This document shows positions 1-12,161 of a DNA stretch of 64,000 nt, piece after piece. Origin of the DNA: Anodontia alba (taxonomy: Eukaryota; Mollusca; Bivalvia; Lucinida; Lucinidae). The notes beneath the pieces are model-generated. The model saw only the letters and a program-made list of their open reading frames with translations. It ran no database searches and was not told where the DNA came from. Position 1 is the first letter of the stretch. Every line of letters starts with the position of its first letter. The stretch covers positions 71,249,768 to 71,313,767 of the forward strand of contig OZ024826.1 in NCBI GenBank assembly GCA_964016985.1, written 5' to 3'. The translations under genes and the position numbers were made by a program.

Positions 1-1170
1 ACAATTTTATATAGTTGAAACTGTTTCATATCACATTGATTAGCATATAGCGCCAATTACAACAGCAGCAGATGACAGTGCAAAATATTTTTTTTCTATT
101 TCCGGAAAAAAAGGTTTGTCATACCATGTGAACTGCCTGCCTACTTGACTATTATAAGTGTATAACTCATAAATGGTCATTTATTGTTTATATATAGTTT
201 CATAGAAAAATAGGGCTTGGCAGTTCATAAGAAGATGATTCATGTGAAATGTTTAAAACCTAGTTTCTCGGAAAAAATAGAGAACAATTACTTTACATAG
301 AAGTAGTTGTTGTATCTGGCGTGTTGAAGATTAAATAATAATGTTAATTTTTAGTACTTGATTTTATCTTGCATCTTCTGTGCAACGGCTACCCTTATGT
401 TTATACCAAAATGGCTAATATAGAGAGTTCGCTGCTGTAGAGTGGTTCAGTATACAATAACATGACATTTCGGGAAAATATAAAATTGGCTATTATAAAT
501 AGGTGGCTGTTGTTGAGAGGTGACCGTTATCGTATTTTTAATGACAGATTTCTATCTGTCATTCCTTGCTGGCAGAAGCGTTCTCAAGTTGCTTCCGGCT
601 CTCAAGTTGCTTCCGGCTTTCACTACCACTGAAATATGTGTCCGCTCAAAATGTAGTCCGATGCTATTAATATCTTTATAGCGCCGTGCAATTTTTAAAG
701 CAGGCGACATTCAGAATTCTCCCTTATTTGCAGAGAAAACCAGACTAAGCATTTCATATGAATTGTTTGCCAACGGATGAATCGCATGAAATTCTCTGAT
801 ATAATAAGACAAAAAATAAAATTGACATCTGCTACAGTCGTTGTATGCAGTCTAAGGGTTAACATATCAAAATACTTGTGTATCAATACGCCTGCGCTGG
901 ACTAAAGACGTGGCGCGAGAAACTAGAGCGTAAGCCACTGTTACCAGCAATATAAACACTGTCTAATCAGCTATTACTCTCCAAATTATATATAGATTCT
1001 GAAGATTTTTTATGCATGATAATAAAAAGAAAAAAAGGCTGTGCTCATAATCATGCTGTAAAGTGTTTTCTTCGATATTATCTGAGTGCGTTAGATAGGT
1101 TGTAAGGTTGATCTGCGCAATTTGTTGTTAGCTATTAATAGAACAGGCGCTGCCTCATGACCCGCGTGTC
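1..1170. other. AT-rich stretch without a recognised gene
   Basis: I see no coding exon, RNA gene or transposon ends here. The only local structure is a short direct duplication of a 16-bp word (CTCAAGTTGCTTCCGG) near 583-616. Confidence 0.5.
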
Positions 1171-1171
1171 A

Positions 1172-1320
1172 AAAAATAGCAGATATTTTACCGTAAAACA
1201 TAATTTGACATTTCATGCAAATTGTCTCAAATGAGGAATCAGTTAGCATGAAATGTCAAATACTGTCTCCTTGGGAAAATAACTATTTCAAAATATGGTA
1301 TGATAAAACTTTTACACAGA
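1172..1320. repeat. Degenerate copy of the AGCAGACGAC-type MITE
   Basis: Two inverted words, TGACATTTCATGCAAATTG and its near complement, face each other. The spacing matches the better-preserved copies at 29088-29246 and 36555-36765. The outer terminal repeat is decayed here, so the limits are approximate. Confidence 0.45.
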
Positions 1321-1329
1321 GCACTTGTA

Positions 1330-2150
1330 CATTTGTCTGACGTGTGTAAAAAATTCAATACTGTCGGATTAAAGGGACAGGGCTTTAGTCAAACATTACA
1401 AGATGTAATCTCGCTGTTGTTGATTTGCTTAACATTAAAATATTTTATCTGCGGCATTTTAATAAAAAGGATGCTTGGGTTTAAAGTGTAACTATTTATC
1501 AGAAAAAAAGGAAAGTGTTGAAAATCTCTATTGCTACTTTGGTTATTTCCTCTTATTGAACGCTCGATTGTGAAAGTGAAAGTAGACAACAAGTTGGCTT
1601 CTTTAAAAAGAACCCAACGAAAGGTTCGCATCTTGTTTTAAATTTGCAGGTTTGCACAGCAAATTTAATGCCGTCATTTGCAACCATTTTTTAAGTACAG
1701 GTATTAAGTTATTGAAGAGAATTTATCACAATTTTAGCTCTTTATTGCATGTGATAACTGGCTTTTTGCAACATTTTGAGACAAAATATTTCTTTTGAAA
1801 CTTCAAAACATCAAGTGGAACTTCATGGCACTATATATATATACCTCTGCAAGCATTTGATATCTGAATTTGTAGTACTACATTTTTAAACAAATGTGAA
1901 ACCTTTTTATTGGACGGGTTTTCAAAAATCTGTCCTTTAAAATAGCGAACCCCGGCAGGTTTACCTTTTGGTTAACCTTTCTGATAAACCCGTCCATAAT
2001 GCCGTTAGACGTTCTTCTTGTAAATGTTTTATACAAATTAAGACTTTTTATGATGAATTTCTGATAGAATCTGTCATTTCAGTGCCTTTGGCGCTTTGAT
2101 TTATTTCAGACAGCATCAGTCTTTTCTTCTTAGGATTAAAATTTGTTTAT
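1330..2150. other. No gene seen; fragment of a dispersed repeat
   Basis: The segment near 1935-2010, with the phrases TCCTTTAAAAT and TTTACCTTTTGGTTAAC, recurs near 34590-34670. The words CGTCCATAATGCCGT also recur near 35035. This is therefore a dispersed repeat; I see no exon. Confidence 0.4.
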
Positions 2151-2154
2151 TACA

Positions 2155-2157
2155 TTT

Positions 2158-2196
<39 letters not shown>

Positions 2197-2200
2197 TTTT
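2155..2200. repeat. (TTTA)n microsatellite
   Basis: About eleven uninterrupted TTTA units. Confidence 0.95.
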
Positions 2201-2739
2201 CAGAAACTATTACAATGGTACTAACCATATTGCCCCAGAATAGCTAATACATAGCTTGCACCAGCTGAGCCAGTAACAAAAACACTTATTAAACGAATGG
2301 GTTTATGTCCTAAAAGGTATTAATTGATATAAAATGTTTACTTTTTGTGTATTGTCCTGTTGATTTCTCCTAGTTTCTCTCCGTTTCATCGTTCTGTTTT
2401 CGATAAGTGCTTTTTTGTATCGTGGCCTTATATCATCAGCCCTTGGTTGTGTTCTGTCGATGTAGCCTTTTCTGTGAATCTCCATATTTATATTTCATTG
2501 AGTATATATGAACAAAGTGGAACTAATAACAACTACTATGTGGATGGTTTCCTCACTGACAGTATTGCGCCTCAACATGAGAAAGGGCATGTATCGCATC
2601 TGTGAACAGTGCAGGACTAGACCCGCCTCTGCGCAGTCGGATCAGGGCCTTGTTGTGTGACATAGAATTCATTATGCCGTTTCCGTTACGAATGTTCTAA
2701 AAATCTTACAATGATCCCATCCGAGCAATTATTCTTAGC

Positions 2740-2868
2740 ATCTTTGGTTTCCCCACTTTGATTCCTTACCTTAAATCTATATCGGACCGTTATGGGCTGA
2801 TATTTTTCCTGCCGGGCCGATGCCGGTCCGATATAGATTTAAGCAGAATACTAGTTGGGATTTTATCT
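2740..2868. repeat. Palindromic MITE-like repeat, copy 1
   Basis: TTAAATCTATATCGGACCG near 2771 faces its complement CGGTCCGATATAGATTTAA near 2823. The outer arm (AGAATACTAGTTGGGAT) is kept on the right only. A second copy lies at 53160-53275, with a better outer repeat (CCCAGTTAGCA against GCTAACTAGG). Confidence 0.6.
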
Positions 2869-2883
2869 TGAAACTATTATATT

Positions 2884-3650
2884 GAATCCGACTTGGCCCT
2901 GATTCTGGTATACACTATACATCAGCAGACTGTCCGTGTGTACCAAGTTTCAACTTTACAGCCTTCATAGTTCCTGAGAAATCTATAACGAAAATTTTCA
3001 TTGATGGTAAATTGTAAAACTTATCAATTTTTCATTAATGGCAAATTGTGAAACCTATCAAGGGTTGTAACTCTAAGAGTTATAAACTCTTGGGCCTGAT
3101 TCTGGTATACACGATACATCAGCCCATTGCCCATACGTGTACCAAGTTTCAACTTTACAGCTTTCATAGTTCCTGAGAAATCTGTAACAAAAACTTTTCA
3201 TTAATGGTAAATTGTAAAACCTATCAAGGAATGTAACTCCAAGAGTTATGGGCCCTTGCCCCTGATTTCGGTTTACACGATACATCAGCCCATTGTCCAT
3301 GTGTGTACCAAGTTTCAACTTTACAGCTTTCATAGTTCCTGAGAAATCTGTAATGAATATTTTTCATTAATGGCAAATTGTAAAACCTATCAAGGGATGT
3401 AACTCTAAGAGTTATGGGTCCTTGCCCCTTATTCCGGTATACACATTACTTCAACTAACTAGGTATGTGTGTACCCAGTTGTAACTTTGTAACCCTATCA
3501 GTTTTTTAGAAAAAATGCGACGAAAATTTATCTGATAACTGGACGAAAAGACGCAAGGAAAGACGGAATGATGGCCGGAAGGAATGACGGAAGGACAAGG
3601 TAAATTCAGTACAGCCCCACTTTTTCAAAGGGAGGCTATAATAAAATATT
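2884..3650 (+). mobile_element. Pearl-like non-autonomous element with 3.5 tandem units
   Basis: A unit of about 170-195 bp starts with the phrase GATTCTGGTATACAC at 2899, 3095, 3263 and (diverged) 3434. It is followed near 3540-3600 by a tail rich in GGACG/GACGGA words, then by AGCCCC facing GGGAGGCT. A tandem core, ACGG-type tail and terminal hairpin is the layout I recall for bivalve 'pearl' elements. There is no coding capacity, and the left limit is approximate. Confidence 0.6.
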
Positions 3651-3659
3651 GTATTTTCA

Positions 3660-4370
3660 GAACTAATTTTATTGTGAGGGGGGTGGAGCTGAGGTCTGTG
3701 GATACTGAATCATCTTTATATTAAGTTTCATGCTAGTTCCTGTCTCCGATTCATCTGCGATCATTTTGGAAACTTGCTTTACATGTACAATACTACTCAC
3801 TTTACGACTGAAATCCGACATGTTTTTCAAGCCTGTATTATTTTATTATTCTGCCATACTGTGTAGCTTTACTGGTCGTAATATGAACTTTTGTTTGAAA
3901 CATAATGAATAAGAAAACAGCTGGTATAACTATGCTTACATAATGGAGTTTTCTTTTTCCTCTTTGTCTGTACATTTGGCTCTATTGAGCTAGACATCTT
4001 TTTTTGTTTCATAAAATAATATGTCACATGTAACAGCTGCTCCTTTTTCCTGGAGTAAAATTATGGTGGGACTCTGTAATCTTTCAGTACAGAAAAGTGA
4101 GCATCAAAAGTTAACGTTAGTTTTATTGAGTTTGTCTATGAAATACTAAAGGATATTTTGTCTCAGCCCGCGTACCAACGTCATAAACGTAACTCTCTCA
4201 ATATTAGTCTGCTGAGCATGCTAAGATTGCTTTGACGATACTAAGAACAGATGTATATTATTTCGAAAATTTAGATGTTTCTTACATTTATATTGTTTTA
4301 CAACTTCTCTAAGATAAAATATAATAGAAATACGTTAAAAGTCCTAACAGTTCAACACCAAATTTTATGA
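3660..4370. other. No gene recognised
   Basis: AT-rich sequence with no exon, repeat ends or RNA gene that I can support. Confidence 0.4.
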
Positions 4371-4379
4371 CAAAATGCC

Positions 4380-4442
4380 ATATGCAAACAGTGCAAACCC
4401 AGATCAGACTGGAGTCTGATCAGAGTCTTCACCGTTTGACAT
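4380..4442. repeat. Short dispersed palindrome (GCAAACAGTG type), diverged copy
   Basis: GCAAACAGTGCAAACCCAGA faces a decayed complement ending in CCGTTTGAC. Better copies lie at 36990-37041, 49140-49209 and 60011-60085. Confidence 0.5.
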
Positions 4443-5179
4443 TCCACGAAGGATTTTAAGAGACAAATGCATAAAAAGTAAAATTTAAGCCAAAAAGGTA
4501 TGGAATAACGTGTTCGAAATTTTAGGACCTTTGCCGTACTAGAATACCAAGGAACGACCACAAACCCAGCCGTACCCAGGCACAGAACAAGGTTGCTAGG
4601 CGGTTCCTCTTTAACAGTTTTTCTTTGTATGTCGATTGGTGCAACTGTGCCAGAGTGCCTTGTCATTGTTTATTCCTTGTCTCTTCTTTCTCGGTGCCCC
4701 GAGAAGGATGAGCTTCAAGTTTGTGGTATTTCCCGGGTAACATCGTTTACATTGTTTAATGACACGAAACGACATAACAACACAACACTCTAACGAAAAC
4801 AGCGAAAAAAAACGAAGAGCAACTACAACAGAAATGTCACTTTGGAACGATCAACAGTAAAACTTTTGGGGGCTTGAGTGTAAATCTGCTTTACAAGCGC
4901 TTATTTAGGGCAAACACGGTATTGTGTATACAAAGAATTTAGCATAATCATATGACGTAAGGTCACAACGCATAACAATATCTCATTATACCTATCGTAG
5001 AACAGCATGTATCTCTGTCCTGTCGTCTAGTAACTGTGTTCCACAAAATCCAATTTTTGTCGACACTAATTTTTTTTTTTATTTCCAATCCTCTACTTCA
5101 ATAGTATGTTCTTTAACCTTTACCACGCTATGAATAAATTCTGCAGATGAAACATTGATGACAGTTATTTTTTTCTTAC

Positions 5180-5325
5180 ATTTCGTAGAAAACAGAATTT
5201 GACATTTCATGCAAAATTCTCAGAAGGAGACTATTTGCATGAAATTTTTTGCAAAAAAAAAAAAATAAGAAATGTATTTCAAAATGTCGTCTGCTAAAAT
5301 TTTTACCCAGCATGATAAGCGTTAA
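5180..5325. repeat. Copy of the AGCAGACGAC-type MITE
   Basis: TTGACATTTCATGCAAAA faces TTTGCATGAAAT, and the right terminus GTCGTCTGCTAAAATTT is intact. A 13-bp A tract sits in one arm. The left terminus is decayed. Confidence 0.55.
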
Positions 5326-5909
5326 TACTGCGCCAAATATATATCCTCCCCTATCCTTTTAGTCACTGTTCTCATTACTCATATCTTGTAAATAAACACA
5401 ACCCTACAATCGGAAAGATATACAGCTAAGTTTTTGCTAATATAAAACCTAGATATTGCACCCATTGTAAAGCAATTCGAAACTAATTGCATTTTGCATA
5501 GTACTGTTTTCGATTTTTTGACCAGCAACTGTAAATTTTATTAAACGAAAAATAAACAGGTATACACTACGGAACCCTGGAAGGGAATTTTCTTTTCAAT
5601 ATTTAGCAGAAAAGAAATTAGATAGTATGGTGTTCAAACGAGATCCTTATGTTGAAAAAAAAAACAACAAAAAAACATATAAAGTCACTAAAACGAGATG
5701 TAAGTTGTTTTATTTTCCATTCTGTTTTCTTGGTTTAGTTTTCTGTCCGATATTTAGCAGAAAAGAAATCAAAAGAATAAAATACAGAACGGAAATTAAA
5801 ACAAAAATTAGCCATTTACTTTTCCGATATTTAGCAGAAAAGAATCAAAACAATAAAAACAGAACGGAAATCAAAACAAAAAAAAACATAGACTGGAAGT
5901 TAAATCGAC

Positions 5910-6265
5910 ATAGTATCTCGTTTGAACGACTTATTATGCCGTTTTTTGTTGTTGTTTTTTTTGTTTGTTTGTTTTTTTGTTGTTGTTTTTTTGTTTTGTT
6001 TTGTTTGTTTTTTTTTTGGTGTTGTTGTTGTTTTTTTCAATTTAATGATCTCGTTTTAACGACACAATATATCGTTTAAACGACTTATTATATCGTTTGT
6101 TTATCGTAATTCGGGGCTCCCATTGGTTGATTTGTCACTAGTTACAAAAAAGCTATTGTGTTAAAAATACTATACAGTAAGTCGTTTAACGACATATTAT
6201 GTTGTTTAAACGAGATCTTCAAGTTGAACAAACAATATAATAAGTCGCTAAACGAGATACTATTT
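5910..6265. repeat. Cluster of TCGTTTAAACGA-like palindromes
   Basis: Variants of TCGTTTAAACGA, followed by CTTATTAT or AGAT words, occur at least six times in both orientations inside the centre of the foldback element. Confidence 0.6.
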
Positions 6266-6864
6266 TGTTTTACTTGTCGTTCTATAATTTGTTTTAATTT
6301 CCGTTCTGTTTTTTTTTTTTTTTTTTTTTTTGTAGTTGTTGTCTTTTGTTGTTGTTTTTTTGTTTGTTTGTTTTTGTTTTTTGTTTGTTTGTTTGTTTTT
6401 GTTTTTGTTTTTTTTGGGTTTTGTTTTTTTTTATTTCTTTTCTGCTAAATATCAGAAAGCAAATGTGTTATTTTTGTTTCAATTTCTGTTCTGCTTTTAT
6501 TGCTTTGATTTCTCTTTTGCTAAATATCGGAAAAGAAGTGTCTATATTTTGTTTTAATTTCCGTTCTGTTTTTATTGTTTTGATTTCTTTTCTGCTAAAT
6601 ATCGGAAAGGAAATGTCTATTTTTTGTTTCAATTTCCGTTCTGTTTTTATTGTTTTGATTTCTTTTCTGCTAAATATCGGAAAGGAAATGTCTATTGTTT
6701 GTTTCAAGTTCCGTTCTGTTTTTATTGTTTTGATTTCTTTTCTGCTAAATATCGGAAAGGAAATGTCTATCATTGTCTTGATTTCCGTTCTGTTTTTTTT
6801 TTTTTTGCTGTTGTTTTTTTGTTGTTGTTTTTTTTTTTGTTGTTGTTGTTTTTGTTGTTGTTGT

Positions 6865-6940
6865 TATTGTATTATTATTATTATTATTATCATTATTATT
6901 GTTATTATTATCATTATTATTATTATTATTATTATTATTT
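6865..6940. repeat. (ATT)n microsatellite
   Basis: About 24 trinucleotides with three ATC interruptions. It lies between the tandem arm and right terminus of the foldback element. Confidence 0.95.
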
Positions 6941-7879
6941 TGATTTCTTTTCTGTTAAATATCAGAAAGAAAATGTCCCTTCCTGGGTTCTGTAATACAC
7001 TGACAGGTAATAATACCGGACTCGCAATAGATTAATGTGTACAGTTGTTGCCTAAATATAAATTAACATTGAATGTTTTAAATTATTGTCGCGTTTTGTT
7101 AAACGGCTTGTATTTTATGGAATTTCGATGAACATTTTTGTTTGCGGAAATTACTTGACTTACTATGTTTGGTCTTCATACATTCTTACCAAGTGTAGTC
7201 CGTCAACAAATATTTTAGAATTGTGGATATAAACTCTCTCAACATGTATTTTAAGACTTACACAAGTATAAAATGTATTGTATATAAGTTTATCTAAAAG
7301 AAAAATCATAAGCACGAACGCCCGAAAGGTGTCTGGTAAAATTTAAGACGTGTCATTGTAAAAGATTCCAGAATAAGCGTTTTCTTATAAGCTTATCGTA
7401 GCGGTTGTATTGGATCAGAAATCGGATATTGTTTGGGTGTTAACCCATTTCTACGACCTTCTTATACATGATATCGAAAAAGGAAGCAGGTATATTTGGA
7501 ATACAGTTTACATGCAAACTTTTAAAATTGGTTTCAGGCAGTAAACCAGAGTACGCTCTCTGGAATGCAGAAAAGCCACAGTGTCACTTTGGCTTCAGTG
7601 CATATGCACATGAGAAAATAAACATTCTGCTTTCACTTTTGAGTTTTTTTTTTTTTTCTTTCTTTTCTATGAACTTAATCTGTATAATCAAGGTTTTGTA
7701 TATTTGGAATTTGTTAAGTATCAACTGGGCCTCCGTAGAAATATGCCTGTTTTCGCGAAATGCAATGTATGCATATTTGCTATTGTTTATAATTATATAA
7801 AAATTATAAAAGCCTATCCAAACTTTCTTTCCGTATCAAATTTAATTGTATATCTTTCTGATTCCAGGGTTAGCAAAAT

Positions 7880-9630
7880 TTCTATATTGGGACCCGTACT
7901 ATTTCTGACTGCAAACTTACTCACCGGTTGAAACCTTTCGGTTCAAACGTTCTTCTAGTAATTAAGAGGTACGTCTATGGTATTTTTTTCCAGCGATTGG
8001 CAATGAAGTTTCTCTCTTTATTGCCCACTTTACGAATATACGGGCACCGCGTTCTGCGGCATCTAACCTGGGTTTAAACAGTTAGCTCAGGTCTGTCTGC
8101 CCGAATACATAGGATAAATACGATACGAAATGAAATGGGCAACGACATGTTTCACACCAAAAAAAAAATGACCATATACCCAATATATTGTGGTGATACG
8201 TTTGTCTACTGATTATATCCAAGACAGCTACAGCATGTCAGAGAACTGAGCTAGGAGACGACTTTTACTACAAAGTCAGAGGTCACATATACAAGTATCC
8301 CAATATTTGTAGATATTACTGTTGCTTTGTTGTTTAGTAAATTAAGTTACACGCGTTGTAATGTATAATTTCTATCCTAACGAGTATAAAATAGAAATGT
8401 TCACCGTAGAAACAAGCTGTATAAACCAAATTGTAAAGTTTATATTCTATATTTAGCCAATATATGTTACTGCAAGTTCGCGGTTACAAAGCGAATCAAT
8501 AATTCTTGCAGCGTCTACGATCGTATTTTGGATAACTCTAGTTTGATAGCCCAGATCGATTTTTGATAAAACTGAACTGCTTGTTATAAAATTTCTTATA
8601 ATTTTGTTACAGAAACAAAATCTGGGGGTAATTTTCTTCAGGGCAGAAATGTTTCTGGAGCATCGTTCCTACAGCTGTCTGAATTTCTAGGAAGTCTGCT
8701 TGAAAATACATCCCTGAGTAGAATTTCTTACCACCGAATTTCTGCCATCAAAGTCGGATTCCCTTGCCTTTAATAGTTCCTACAGAATTTCTACACGAAC
8801 AAAGATATTTTATTTATTAGACAAGTATGTAAACATCCTGAGTCGACGTTATACGCTGCCAGTCCACGTTATATATATATACTTCATTGCTTTGATGTGT
8901 CACTATTCAGTATGCCGGAGACTTTATACGTGACCAGAAGCTTGAGGAACCGTTTAGAAAATCCTTCGTGTCCCAACGTATTTTTGTTTTTGTTGTTGTT
9001 GTTGTTTGTTTGTTTGCTTGTTTGTTTGTTTTTTTTATTTCCAACTGCACAAAAGACTAGTATTTAGTTGCAGCCTTTTTCTATGTCCACAGTTAAGTTT
9101 CAGAAGCACTATTGACTGTTCTAAGACGGTAGTTCTAGTGTTGTTCATTCTTTGTAGGTCCTTGTGAGTGCTCACTGTTTGTTGTTTTTTCTTTCTTTTT
9201 TTTTTTTTTTTTTCATGTTTTGTCCTGTTCCTGACTGTTGTCTTATTGTTGTGCATGGTCGTGGGGTCTGTTCTCTGGTATTGTAATCATCTCGTCGAGG
9301 GAGCTGGTGACTTTGCTTTTCGTTTTATTGTAACATGAGTTCTGTCCATCGTAATATGTTTTCTTTTCCCCTTGGTGTCATTGGTAGGCGATGTTCTGTG
9401 AGTGTGGACCTTTCTTAACTATTTTGATCATTGAAGAGATATTTAATGTATAAAGCGTTTGGATGCCACACACGAGAATAGTCATGAAAAGTTCCTGTAC
9501 TTATATTAAAGTGAATCTATCCCATTTACTTATTCAGAATGATATTTGAAAAATTAATTTAAGCCGCCCTCTGTGAACGACTGATGAAGAAATCAGGATG
9601 TGTCATGATCACAGATCACAATCTACCTCC
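7880..9630. other. No gene recognised; low-complexity patches
   Basis: A diverged GCAAACAGTG-type palindrome may lie near 8044-8105. A (GTT)n/(GTTT)n tract is at about 8987-9033, and a T tract at about 9195-9214. I find no exon. Confidence 0.4.
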
Positions 9631-9639
9631 GTGCTGAAG

Positions 9640-10435
9640 AGAAGAACGAACGAACAGGAACACGGAAAGCCAGACCATATCATAAAACGACTAGCCAAGT
9701 GACCAACTCCCTCTTTCCCGAGTGAGGTTATCACATAGCTATGTAAGACAGAAAAAAAAACCAAGGACACTGCATCAAAAATATAGAACTAAAATAACAT
9801 CGCAGATATAGGCCACGAACTTATAAAAAGAACAAGCAATATGAGAACCCCACCTGAGAAAGGTCAAGTAACAATACGGCAATGTAAGAACCAAGCAATA
9901 TGAGAAAGCCCGCCTGAGAACGGTCACGTTACGGCACGACAACGTAAGAAACAAGCAATATGAGAATCCCCGCTTGAGAACGGTCAAGTTAGGCAACAAA
10001 GGAGACAAGCAATATGAGAATGCCTGCCTGAGAAAGGTCCAGTTACAACACGACAACATAAGAAACAAGCAATATGAGAACGTCCGCCTAATAATGGTCT
10101 AGTTACAAAACGGCAACGTAAGAAACAAGCAATATGAGAATGCCCACCTGGAAACGATCAAGTTACAATACAGCAACGTAAGAATTAAGCAATCTGAGAA
10201 TGCCCGCCTGAGAACAGTCCAGTTACAACACGGCAACGTAAACAACAAGCAATATGAGAATGCCCGCCTGAGAACGGTCGTTAAAACACAGCAACATAAG
10301 AAACATACAATATGAGAAGCCCGCCTGAGAAAGGTCATGTTACACCGCAACGTAAGAACCAAAACATATGAGAATGCCCACATGAGAGTGATCACGTTAC
10401 AACACGCCGACGTAAAAACAAATAATATGTGATAA
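9640..10435. repeat. Dispersed repeat F with a 60-bp tandem array (about 10 units)
   Basis: From about 9830 a unit near 60 bp recurs with the phrases ACAAGCAATATGAGAA, CCGCCTGAGAACGGTC and AGTTACAACACGGCAACGTA. Because 60 is divisible by 3, the minus strand stays open over long stretches (9775-10068 and 10099-10395), encoding a repeat such as FSYCLxLTLPxCN. I judge this a by-product of the array and not a gene. The leader at 9640-9780 and one unit recur at 57600-57800. Confidence 0.8.
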
Positions 10436-10439
10436 ACAA

Positions 10440-11320
10440 ACGGCAGACTCGATTAGCTTGATTGCCAAAGGGAGATAATAAAAATAACTCCAACATCCCT
10501 GAAACTCCCGAACAGCGCTTAAATCGGCTCTCTATTTTTACAGCTTAAAAATGTAGAAAATTAAATAATATCACGCTTAAATGAATCTGAATGCTGGTTC
10601 CTTTGGATATACAGACCAAAACAAAGAAATAAATCACAGATTGCGTTGGACCGAGTCTGTTCATGTGGGGTCTAAGAATATCTTTGTTATGACTTGAGAC
10701 TAAGACGAGTCTAGAACACTGTGAAAAAATTAGTTTCATGTAATCCAAAGCAAATTAATGAAGATGCCCAGGAAGAGCTACAATCATAGAACACGGCATG
10801 CCAATGGTACCAAGAGGAAGAGGAGCGAACAAACTACTATGGTCACCACACACTTTATAAACCAATGAAAAGCAAAACAACTAGCTTCCTCTTCCCCTGC
10901 GTGGGGATCACAATGCCAGACAACAGTGCTAGCATTAGAACGAGAAAACATGACACGAAAACAAAACAGAAAGCAAAGTGGCTAGCCCAACTGCGGGAGA
11001 CTACAATGCTAGAATTCATTGTAGCATTTTGCTACAAATTAAGAAATTTCTTGACGTAGAATTTTCAGTCTTCTAGAAGTTGTGATAACAACATAGTGGA
11101 TATCATCGGGGAACAAGCATGACAAAACATTAGTGGTATATATGCAAAGAAAAACAAAAACGAAAACGTCGCATTGTAATACGTTTAAACCGTTAGCGCT
11201 CTTTGCGAACATTCAGCAGGAGGCATATTGTGTTGTTGTTGTTGTTTTTTTTTTGTGTGTTTTTTTTTTTTTTTTTTTTGTTGTTGTTTTTGTTATTGTT
11301 TCACTTTGCACCAAATGCTA
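10440..11320. other. No gene recognised
   Basis: The phrases near 10770-10830 (CCCAGGAAGAGCTACAATCAT) recur in diverged form near 52198-52230, so part is a dispersed repeat. A T/G-rich patch runs 11226-11300. Confidence 0.4.
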
Positions 11321-11436
<116 letters not shown>

Positions 11437-11439
11437 GGT

Positions 11440-12149
11440 TAAAAGAATGCCTTTGGAAACAAAGAGACACTACAGATTATAAAATGGCAGTCTCGGTTTT
11501 ATTGAAACTTTTCATAAACAGTAATGAAGTTTGCAACACTGCTTATGCCCTCTAGCGTATACGTGAGCAGAACTCCATTTTCGAACATACCACAATGGGC
11601 CCAATGATCCCAAAGGAAATGAAATATAATCTGCACTATGGTGATGTACGGGGAGACGTTCGATCGCCGCCACACGGCACTAACACCAGCCCAGTGTAGT
11701 GAAATAAACATAAAAAAGATATTGCCTTTGGAAACAAAGAACACACTACAGATTAGAAAATTGGAGTCTTGGTTTTATTGAAACTCTTAATAAGCAGTAA
11801 TGAAGTTTGCAACACTGCTTACGCCCTCTAGCGTATACATGAGCAGAACTCCATTTTCGAACATACCACAATGGGCCCAATGATCCCAAAGGAAACGAAC
11901 TTTAATCTGCGCTATGGTGATGTACTGGGGGACGTTCTACCGCCGCCACACGGCACTAACACAAGCTGCAATGTAGTAAAATAAACATAAAAAAGACTGC
12001 CTTTCGAAACAAAGAACACACTAAAGATTAGAAAATGGGAGTCTCGGTTTAATTGAAACTCTTCATAAGCAGAAATGAACTTTGCAATACTGCTTACGCC
12101 CTCTAGCGTATACATGAACAGAACTCCATTTTTGAACATACCACATTTT
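11440..12149 (-). repeat. Repeat D: three tandem copies, 275-bp period
   Basis: The phrase GCCTTTGGAAACAAAG, or a one-base variant, begins copies at about 11449, 11724 and 11998. Each contains GAACTCCATTTT..GAACATACCACA, and the first two also GATGTACGGGGAGACGTT-like words. The third is cut short at about 12149. The family also occurs at 35985-36450 (minus), 50105-50490 (plus, two units) and 55790-56290 (plus). An ATAAAACCGAG word near one end and the solo/tandem occurrence would suit a retroelement terminal repeat, but no TG..CA ends or primer site were found. Confidence 0.75.
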
Positions 12150-12161
12150 CTAAATGTGGTA
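12150..12161. repeat. Target site duplication of the LINE, left copy
   Basis: CTAAATGTGGTA, identical to 13289-13300, directly next to the (AAT)n tail of the LINE. Confidence 0.85.

Larger units (their letters stand above)
5568..6994. mobile_element. 1.4-kb foldback-type DNA element nested in element C
   Basis: The left end (TACGGAACCCTGGAAGGGA) matches the complement of the right end (TACAGAACCCAGGAAGGGA). The inverted match continues for about 50 bp. The hexamer ATACAC flanks both sides (5562-5567 and 6995-7000) and occurs once at the equivalent site of the uninterrupted copy (15265-15270). The arms are extended by a tandem unit of about 75 bp holding CTGCTAAATATCGG: two to three copies inverted on the left, and about five on the right (6440-6960). 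The centre is T-rich. No transposase is visible. A 6-bp duplication fits few superfamilies, and I cannot assign one. Confidence 0.8.
5400..7872 (+). mobile_element. Terminal-inverted-repeat element C, copy 1 (interrupted)
   Basis: The ends read AACCCTAC at 5400 and AGGGTTA at 7866-7872. The same order of sequence is found in the uninterrupted copy at 15067-16123. Here the left part (5400-5567) and right part (from about 7021) are separated by the foldback element at 5568-6994. No coding capacity is visible, so this is a MITE or a deletion derivative. Confidence 0.7.

Noticed and set aside
6158..7035. F/C/L/V-rich open frames
   Set aside because: Low-complexity T and GTT tracts of the foldback element, not membrane proteins.
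9775..10395. Two long minus-strand frames with a 20-residue repeat
   Set aside because: The frame follows from a 60-bp tandem unit divisible by three. A single-unit copy elsewhere has no frame.
11440..12149. LTR retrotransposon
   Set aside because: Tandem and solo copies suggest terminal repeats, but no TG..CA ends, primer-binding site, polypurine tract or gag/pol were found.
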